A DNA stretch of 64,000 nucleotides from Ophioderma brevispina (Eukaryota; Echinodermata; Ophiuroidea; Amphilepidida; Ophiodermatidae). The notes beneath the pieces are model-generated. The model saw nothing but the letters and a program-made list of their open reading frames with translations, was not told the origin of the DNA and made no database searches. Each line of letters starts with the position of its first letter. The first letter of the stretch is position 1. The translations under genes were made by a program, and so were the position numbers. The stretch is taken from the NCBI GenBank assembly GCA_023653785.1, contig JAMKCH010002922.1:1-64000 (forward strand), read 5' to 3'. Below, one piece after another: positions 56,580 to 64,000 of the stretch.

Positions 56580-57000
56580 ATATGAAACATATCTAGACTA
56601 AAACGTTTCTTTATCTGTATCATTCGTAATTCCATTTGAGTAGACCAAGTTTAACACATCAAAATGTTGGTATACGTTTGCGGCAATCTCTGTCTTTTGG
56701 TTCCACATGAATTGACAAAATAGAAAACATTTCTTTTTAGAACTTGCTGAGTTTCGTGCATGAATTTGACATATTTTTAAAATCTTTCTTACACGCACAC
56801 ACGTACGACACAGCTTAGACAGTGGAACTACACGCGCAAATTGCATGTTGTACTCTTTGTGCGCGCGAGTAATCACTCAAATGAACTTGTAAATGGTTAT
56901 TTAGTTTATATAGTAATCATGATGACACTTGGTGTGGAGAACACTCCAATGTAAAGAATTATGTGAAAATTTAGTACTGTTGGTACACCATATCGGATAG
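56580..57000 (+). repeat. Dispersed block B, copy 1
   Basis: AAATCTGTCAATATGA, ACATATCTAG, AAACGTTT, GTTTAACACATCAA..ATGTTGGTA and CACATGAATTGACAAAA, then GATGACACTTGGTGTGGAGA and ACACTCCAATGTAAA. The first half reappears at 60940-61090 and the last part at 62009-62045. It is part of a larger eroded family with the array at 55.7-56.4 kb. No gene. Confidence 0.7.
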
Positions 57001-58430
57001 ATTCACCTCGTAAGTTGTGCGGAAGTTGGAAATTTCTTTACCCTATGTGCATACATTTTAATAAATAAAGCCGAAATAACATCAATCGTTCCCTAAACAC
57101 TTTCAACCAACGTTTTTAAGTATATAGCTACAAAGAGTAAATACGAAATTATTAAAATGAGGGTACCTTGTCCCGGGTACGTAGTTATTATTCATGTTCG
57201 TGGGCTTAATTATGACATGACTCCAGTGAGTTTGACCTTTGTGTTTCAATGTAAATATTATTTTCTTGCGGTGATGACAAGAGAAACAAGAAAGCATACT
57301 GCAAAGCAGTCAAGATGATTTAGATTACGGATTTTATTTATTTAGCTTTCCTAATGATCACCGCCAACGTATTATATTGGTGCAAAAATTCGTGACCTTT
57401 TGTTCCAGTCAAGAAATCGCGGCAGGACAGATCGCGTGGGGAGCTAATAAGTCAGTACATGTCCATGGTGTGGTACTGGTTGATGTAACTAATTCTTACA
57501 GCAAACATTGGGACTTCACGATTAACTGTGTTATGCAAATTCAATTCTTTGTGTCAATATCTGACATAAAGTCTGGATAAAATACAAAATCGATGCCACA
57601 AACAAAGAATAGGAGCTTATAAATGATCGTCATGAAGGCGACATGAAATTTTTCCCCCCAAAAAACCGGGGGGGGGGGGGCTTCAAAACCATGCAAAAAT
57701 GATAGAGTGTACGTAAACCTATCTTGTGCTGACTAAGGGGGCTGGTTTCATTTGGTCATATTTTACTTCACAAAAAGTTCTGCCAAAATAAAGACCCCAA
57801 AGCAAAAAACACCCAGCAGGAAAAAAAAAACATATTATGTTGTATATTTTTAAGATTTTATTTTGCAGGGTTCTTGCAACATGGCTGCAAAATTTTCTAC
57901 TCTGTGGGTTTTACACGGGTGAATAACGTGAAATGCGGTACATGTGTATAAAAATGGCCAATTAGTCATAATGTGGTCCTCTCACACACACTGTAAAATA
58001 TAAGGACCATTTTACAGCAAAATATGCTAGAATAATTAGAAAAACTACTGTATTTGGCTCTAATTTGGAAATAAAGCAAAATGACTGTACTATAGATATG
58101 AATAATAACATTATTTTCAATATACAGTACAGAGTATATGACAAAATATTGATATGCCTGGGATGAGTCAAAGTTGGTTTGGGTAGGGACGGACGCGTAG
58201 TACGTGCCTCCGAGAATCTGGAAGTAGGGGCCATATCTATAGGGATTTTGGCCCAAAAAAGGACCCATAATAGCCATATACCATGCAGAGAATTTACCGT
58301 GACAATTTTGCCATTTTTCTTCAAATTTTGCCTTTTACGCAAATTTAGAAAATTTTGGCCCTGAATTTCATCATAATCGTTATCATATATTTGATGCAAT
58401 AATTGGAGACCTTTAGTTTCAGTCATTATT
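57001..58430. other. No recognised gene
   Basis: A minus-strand frame of 154 codons (58426 to 57962) is the longest open frame in the right half, but its product has no motif known to me and lies in AT-rich DNA. A G-run at about 57667-57680 is present. Confidence 0.35.
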
Positions 58431-58619
58431 CAGGAGTTCTCAAATAGGCGACCCATGTGCAAAATTCCGGCCGGCTAACCATTGCTTTTTGGCGCACTTG
58501 CTCAAAACTATAAAAGGAAAACAAAAAATCAGGGTGTATGGCCCTAAAGTAGGGAACTTTCCAAAATGTATGTTCAAGATCATCTCTGGCCCTTCATCTA
58601 AAATAATTGAGAACTCCCG
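58431..58619. mobile_element. Short hAT-like MITE
   Basis: Ends CAGGAGTTCTCAAATA (58431-58446) and AATTGAGAACTCCCG (58605-58619) are inverted, and CAG plus TTCTCAA is typical of hAT termini. Flanks TCATTATT and CATTAATT are similar but not identical, so the usual 8-bp duplication is only partly preserved. Length is 189 bp with no coding content. Confidence 0.65.
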
Positions 58620-60580
58620 CATTAATTACTCTGTTGGTCGGGCGTTAAATTCATCACAAACCTATTAACATGGAATGCAAGAAAGACCAGACACTCCCGT
58701 CCGGGAAAAATGTTGTACTATATCGCGCAAGAAAGGCTGCGAGGTCGAATGATAAGGGACATCACATAATCATTTAGGCTTAAAATGTGGTATAGTCAGT
58801 TGTGAAGGCAATTCGGATGATGATGTACACTCAACAGGTTTTTGCAGAAAGAATCTGATAATTGTCTAGCTTAAAATTTTGTACAACCCATTAAGAAAAA
58901 TATGCATTTCTGAATATTTGCCGTTGTTTTTAAAATTGCGAAAAAAAACACATTCGACCGATAGGCCATACCAACAGTGGCGGCTCAAGAAAAGGGGCCA
59001 AATCCCCCCCCCGAGTCAAAGGGTAATTATTTTGGTCGCATTAAATACGAAAATAAAAAATCCAATCGATGACAGTCCTGCAGACTTATGATTGTAAGTG
59101 AAGTGGTTTGATGTTAATTGGTATGAAGACTTGCACTGTTTTAACTCTTAAATCGGCAAATGTTCAGCGGAACATGACAGAGTAAACTTTTTGGTAATTC
59201 AAAAGCCCGTTTAAAAGGTGTTTCAGTCCAGTGCCATACCCGTGCGTAATATGTTTGAATGATATGTCATCTTCGTACTATAACAATGGCAACCCCAAAC
59301 ATCTTTTTATTGAATCCGTTTCTCTTGAGATGAATAGCTCACAGGGGGGGGGGAACCCCATCCCAGTGGCGGCGCCAGGCGGAGCGTTAGGGGTCCCCCC
59401 CCCCCCCGACCAGAAGAAAAAATTACCATTTGTTTTGGCAAAAATCAGCGATTTGCGGCCAAAACTCAAACATTTTGGCAACAATTGGTGGCAAATCTGA
59501 AAATTTTGGATTGTTTTCTCCTAAAAATTTCAACTCTCCCCCACCCCGAACCTTTCAAATCAATAAAAAGACGTCTGGAGCCGCACTGCCAGGGGAACGG
59601 ATACCGAATGGCACCAGGAGGAAAGGTATATAAGATGCGGCACCATATCCAGGTCTCGAAAGCTATGTGCCCGGAAGGAGCAGAATTTGACAAATACTGT
59701 CATTGGTTATAATTTCAGTTTGAAAATTATTTCAAATAACTATTGTGTTTGATTTTGCACGAAGAGCATTAAAATTGAATAGCACATCCGATCGGGAACC
59801 ACCGTATGAAAGTGATATGAATGGGTTTGGCTGTGTTTTCAAGCTTATAGGGGCATCCAGCTGATAGAGAATGTGTAAAAGCAGGGGTGAAAGGCAGGGG
59901 CCAAATTGACCAAAATTTGTTACACTGTTAAAAAAAAGGGGGCTCTTTGGCGCGACAGTTTTTCAACATTTTCTAAAAAGTAAGGTCTGTTGGGTGAAAA
60001 GATTTCAAAAATTGTCAAAAAATGGGAATTTTTGATAGCGACAGTAAATTAAAAAACTAGAGGATCATTGGTGACAATGTGTTACAGCCTAATATACGCG
60101 GCGTCATCATCTAAATGGACACCCCCCCCCTTCAAACATGTTACATAAGGGAGTAGCGTAGAATATATCTATGGATGTGGTCCTTCGGCCGCCCTATAGA
60201 GAAGTACCCATGCAGGACACAGGGCCAGTGGCCGTATAGCAGCAGTTCTGAGGGGCAATGCAACAGCGCGTTCAGGGGGAAAGGTCAGCCCGGTCCCGGA
60301 AGAATTCGTACACGATCGGAGGGTATCGCCTCCAAAACGACTGATTTTTTCACTCACGGATTTCCCATCAAAATGTGACAAGTAACGATTTTACCTCAAC
60401 TTCTTTTTCCCAAGGAGGACCGTCACTGAGTGGTCTTTGGGAGTGCGTGCACGACATTTAGCAAATGTTCACCTGGCCGGCTTCATAGCTCATGTGAGAT
60501 AGGGGCCTAAATCTTGCCAGCTCTTGAACCTAACCACATTTGAGGAATACAAAAGGCAAAAAGGCCTAAAGGACGGCTAG
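58620..60580. other. No recognised gene; two C-run/TGGCGGC termini
   Basis: ACAGTGGCGGCTCAAG at 58973 with C-run 59003-59011, and CAGTGGCGGCGCCAGGCGG at 59364-59382 with a preceding G-run (59344-59353) and a following C-run (59396-59407), look like ends of small dispersed elements sharing an AGTGGCGGC start. The interval 59870-60580 has no gene that I can name. Confidence 0.4.
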
Positions 60581-60689
60581 GAGAACATAATGTCTATGAA
60601 GTTTTGCGTTAGGAAGGGGATCAACCCGTATGACAGCTCCCATTCAAATCAGCTAGCGGTTGGCCCGCGCGAAGCGCGGGCAAAAAAAC

Positions 60690-60778
60690 GTAGTATAGAA
60701 AGGCTGAATTTTCAGTCGGCAAACACCGTGCACACACTCAATAACACACACACACAAAACACACATAATTCACAAGCA

Positions 60779-60811
<33 letters not shown>

Positions 60812-62060
60812 GATATATATATCTATATCAGATATATATATATAATATTATTATATATATACACTCACTGCACTTAGAAATTAAAATACACGCCCAAATG
60901 TAATTATATAATGTTTGTGCCGCGATCACAACAAGACAAAAATCTGTCAATATGACACATATCTAGTATAAAACGTTTGTTTTCTTATTCAAATGTATTC
61001 CATTTGAAATAGACAAGTTTAACACATCAACACATGTTGGTAGGTTTTCGGGGTATGTGTCATTTTGGTCCACGTGAATTGACAAAAATCCTCCCTCACC
61101 TTGATACTAGTTTTTAGAAATTTTAAACTACAGCACAGGTGTATTTGGAATGTGTGCGTAAACACATTCAAGAACCTGAACTTAACTTTATGAGAGGCCG
61201 AAATATCAGTTTCAGAACGACTTAATACTTTTTTTCAAACGTTCAAGTGGCTATGACACTCTACGTCAAAGATTATTTAGGAATAATGGTAACACCTGGG
61301 GGAGGAGAAGGTCACCCCAATACTAATGGATACAGAAAAGGCTGAAACTTTCAAAGTCGGCACAAACCACAGTGTACAGTACACTACCCACACACAACCC
61401 TCCAGCTACACCCACAAACGCAAACACAAACACACACAACTGCACTTGGAAATTACACCCGCCAAATTCAATTTTGTACTGTTGGCATGTGCGTAACCAC
61501 ATCAAGAAAGAACTTACTTTAATATCAGTTTCAAACGACCTTAATCCCTTTTCACGTTCAGCGAATTGTCGTGACATACCTAAAATACTGAATTCCAAAG
61601 TGGATCCGGAAGTTCATTACAAAGTTGTTGATTTTGGATATGAAGGGCATATTTGAGCATGAGCTATTTCATTTTCGTTAATACCCGGACAGGCCTTAGG
61701 TACATGCAAAAAAAACGTGATTTGTTCGAAATTTTAGGCCGCTTTCTTCAAAAAAATAAAAAATCTCTGAATCAGCCGTTAATTAAGGCTGAACTTTCAC
61801 CAGTCGGCAAACACACATTATACTTACACACAATCGCGCGCACGCACACCACCACCACACAACACACACGCACATACACACACCACCACACACACCCACA
61901 ACACATATAACACACACACACACTTAGAATATAACAGCAGCAATTTAATTTGGTACTGTTTGTGCGTAATCATATCAAGAACGAAATCCTTGTTATTCGT
62001 TGTTAATCCCGATGACACATGGTGTGAGGAACACCCAATGTTAAATTGACTATAGAATGT
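60690..62060 (+). repeat. Tandem block of about 450-640 bp, three units, with CA runs
   Basis: Each unit starts with AGGCTGAA.TTTCA..GTCGGCA(A)A(C)C (60700, 61338 and 61787), passes through a CA microsatellite, and then CAC(T)TAGAA(A)TT..A and TTTG(T)(A/G)CTGTT.G..(T)GTGCGTAA. Unit 1 also contains block B (60940-61090) and an (AT)n run (60806-60860); unit 3 ends with GATGACACATGGTGTGAGGA. A truncated family 2 MITE (61700-61780; TCTCTGAATCAGCCGTTAA) sits between units 2 and 3. Confidence 0.7.
61700..61780 (-). mobile_element. TTAA MITE, family 2, truncated copy 3
   Basis: CATGCAAAAAAAACGTGATT, GAAATTTTAGGCCGC and AAATCTCTGAATCAGCCGTT then AA match the left third of the family 2 MITE in reverse, with an internal deletion joining it to the terminal repeat. 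It shows that family 2 also inserted in the right part of the window. Confidence 0.6.
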
Positions 62061-63079
62061 GATCTTTCACAGTTGGTTGCATACCGGTATATTCACCAAT
62101 TAAAGCACTGATAACTTGACAAAAATTACTAGATTCGTATATAGTTTAATGTAAAAGATCACTGGCCTGGTACAAAAGCAGATTCATTATAAAAAAAATC
62201 AGACGAAGTCCACGACATTCTCCATTTAGTTTTTAAAAACCGTGCTGATTTATTTACTGCTTTCTTTTCTCATAACGAGACAATAACAACACAAATAGTT
62301 GAAAGTAAACTTTTAGAGTTCTATAGAAAAGCCCGTAATTCGAAACACACTGCAGCTTCAAATTATACGACACACAGTACTAAATGCATTCCTCCCGATT
62401 GCACGCATCGTATGAAAGAGCCGCCTAATTTTAATCGGACAATAAGAAATATTTGGCGAAGATCGGTGTCAATCGACCTAATAATGATGCTGAAAACGTA
62501 AAAGAGTTGAGAGGGAATATGAAAACAATTTTGCAAGGGTTACGTTGGATGTCTTTTACAAAGTTAATCGTAATGTGTTATTTTATACTTTGTCTTACAG
62601 ATGATGAAGAATGATACATGTAACCAGTCGATTGACCACCACGTATATGTGCAGTCCCCACTGCTTTATTTTTCAACCTCAAATACCTGACCAGACGTCC
62701 CTCGATCTTATTTCAATTTATGCCCCCGCCTTCATGATTGTACATCATCGCATTATTGAGACCCCCCTTTTCCATGCAGTATTTGTATGATGTAATCAGG
62801 TCAGTCGACAAATTGATTACAAATGAAGAATGAAAAAATACGGTGGAAAAAGCGTTCACAAGAAATTACACAGAACGACTGCGGTTTATAATAATATTAG
62901 ATTTTAAATAACTTATCAACAAACCGTTAAACACACACAAAAACATTCCTGTTCTATTTTATTCGGCACTTTGAACATCATTAAAAATCGGAGAAAAGTT
63001 TAACAGTATAATACACATCACATGTAGAGGCCTACTACATCGTCTCAACCACACCGGTCACTTAAAAAAAGAAAACGGC
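62061..63079. other. No recognised feature
   Basis: About 1 kb without a gene or repeat that I can identify. Confidence 0.35.
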
Positions 63080-63540
63080 TGCAAAAAGAGATAGGCACCC
63101 ATGTCCGTTTTAAGAATGGACGCACGTCCGTTGTGCAAATGGACGCCGGCCTGACGTCCCGTTTTAAGAGAATGGGGACGAGCGTCGTGTGCAAATGGGA
63201 CCGCCGGTCCGGTAGAGGTCATTTGATAAGAAATATAATTTAAATCATTACAAAATACTTAAAATGGAAATTTTGACACAGCATTTGGAGGATCGAATTT
63301 TAATGATTTCACCCAAAATCAAACCGGACATATCGTCTCACGTCCGTTTCATACGTCCATTCGGCTATTTCTGACGTCCATTCCGGCGTCCATTCGGCTA
63401 TTACTGACGTCCATTCCGCCGTCCATTCGGCTATTTCTGACGTCCATTCCGGCGGTTTTGTCCATTCGGCTATTTCTGAGTCAAAAAAAGATGTTTATTC
63501 ACTGGCCGTCCATTGTCCTACGTCCGTTCCGTTGGTTTTG
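63080..63540. repeat. GGACGT satellite, block 2
   Basis: A 35-36-bp unit, GACGTCCATTC(C/G), GGCGTCCATTCGGCTATT(T/A), CTGACGTCC, repeats about three and a half times from 63355 to 63480. Looser relatives (ATGTCCGTTTTAAGAATGGA, CGTCCGTTGTGCAAATGGAC) lie at 63100-63210. Each unit contains a CRE-like TGACGTC. The family also occurs, inverted, at 51.77-51.97 kb. Confidence 0.8.
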
Positions 63541-64000
63541 TTGTTCTAGCTAACTGCTTTTTTGCATAAGCCCCCATCTAGCCAATCAGCTCACCTGGCT
63601 TTCTATTCCGTTGTCCAATGGGCTACCGTCCTTTTTACCCGACTTGCCTCGTCCGCCTTCATTCATCACATACATAGATCTGCGTAGGAGTAGGTCGTGG
63701 TTTTGATCATTTGGCGAATAATTGTGTTCTTACCCTCTCTCTCTCCCTTTCAGTCTCTCTCGTGGGAGTGGGTTGCAGAGGCAAAGTGTTTTTTCGTTTG
63801 GGTGCCAAGGTCAGGTCAATGATTTTATTGAACCACAATTTTGGCATCATCATCTCCTTGCAATATTTTATTTTTTCGATTTACTTTTTATGGCCAATTT
63901 TATTTTGGAGTGAACCAGAGGAAACTGTCTCAGCTCAGCAATTTTGCTCAATCCATTTACTTGTTTTGTCAAATGTTTTCATTGAGCATACTTTAAATTT
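63541..64000. other. No recognised feature
   Basis: A pyrimidine-rich run CTCTCTCTCTCCCTTTCAG at 63736-63754 resembles a plus-strand splice acceptor, but no recognisable exon follows. Confidence 0.35.

Noticed and set aside
57962..58426. 154-codon minus-strand open frame
   Set aside because: No motif that I recognise, AT-rich composition and no start context or neighbours that support a gene.

Overview
This window looks like non-coding-rich nuclear DNA from an invertebrate animal, probably a marine deuterostome such as an echinoderm or hemichordate. That placement is inference. It rests on AT-rich DNA with animal splice signals, a recognisable MSK-type protein kinase gene with very long introns, L2-like and Jockey/CR1-like LINEs, a Ty3/gypsy pol whose domain order resembles the Gmr1 group (known mainly from deuterostomes), vertebrate-type TTAGGG repeats, and many small inverted-repeat elements. 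Nothing is prokaryotic: there are no operons, CRISPR arrays or Shine-Dalgarno-led genes.

The only host gene I can support lies on the minus strand. It is an RPS6KA5/RPS6KA4-like (MSK; fly JIL-1 family) kinase represented by two exons. Exon A (46489 to 46382) carries the catalytic loop and DFG motif. Exon B (19558 to 19368) carries the activation-segment serine, the APE motif and the DWWSLG motif. They are separated by a 26.8 kb intron, and the splice sites and phases match exactly. Everything else is intron or flank of this gene, filled with mobile elements. I could not find the exons before A (expected above 46489) or after B (expected below 19368).

Layout. 1-1.9 kb: tRNA-derived SINE head and unannotated sequence. 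1.9-13.1 kb: a nested stack. A decayed Ty3/gypsy element (integrase 1.9-3.06 kb, RT/RNase H 8.2-11.2 kb, polypurine tract and LTR start at 11.26 kb) is interrupted by a LINE (itself interrupted), by a tandem array, by a 1.5 kb terminal-inverted-repeat (TIR) transposon inside RT, and by a TTAA-flanked MITE in the presumed LTR. 13.1-14.2 kb: three tandem arrays and head-to-head degenerate telomeric repeats. 14.2-15.8 kb: a mariner-like element with perfect 27-bp TIRs. 16.5-18.2 kb: degenerate minisatellites. 18.5-19.25 kb: second copy of the LINE tail. 19.37-46.49 kb: kinase exons B and A around the giant intron, which holds an L2-like LINE, two other LINE fragments, three copies of a C-rich repeat, foldback elements, minisatellites and MITEs. 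46.5-64 kb: upstream intron or flank, with paired MITEs, a tRNA-like SINE, a 490-bp tandem duplication, a GGACGT satellite, and CA-rich repeated blocks.

No gene partnership can be read from the window. The history that can be read is layered transposition into the introns of one signalling kinase gene. The most notable points are the INT-before-RT order of the gypsy pol, the dated nesting series, several MITE families sharing TTAAAGG ends, and the inverted telomeric block beside satellite arrays.
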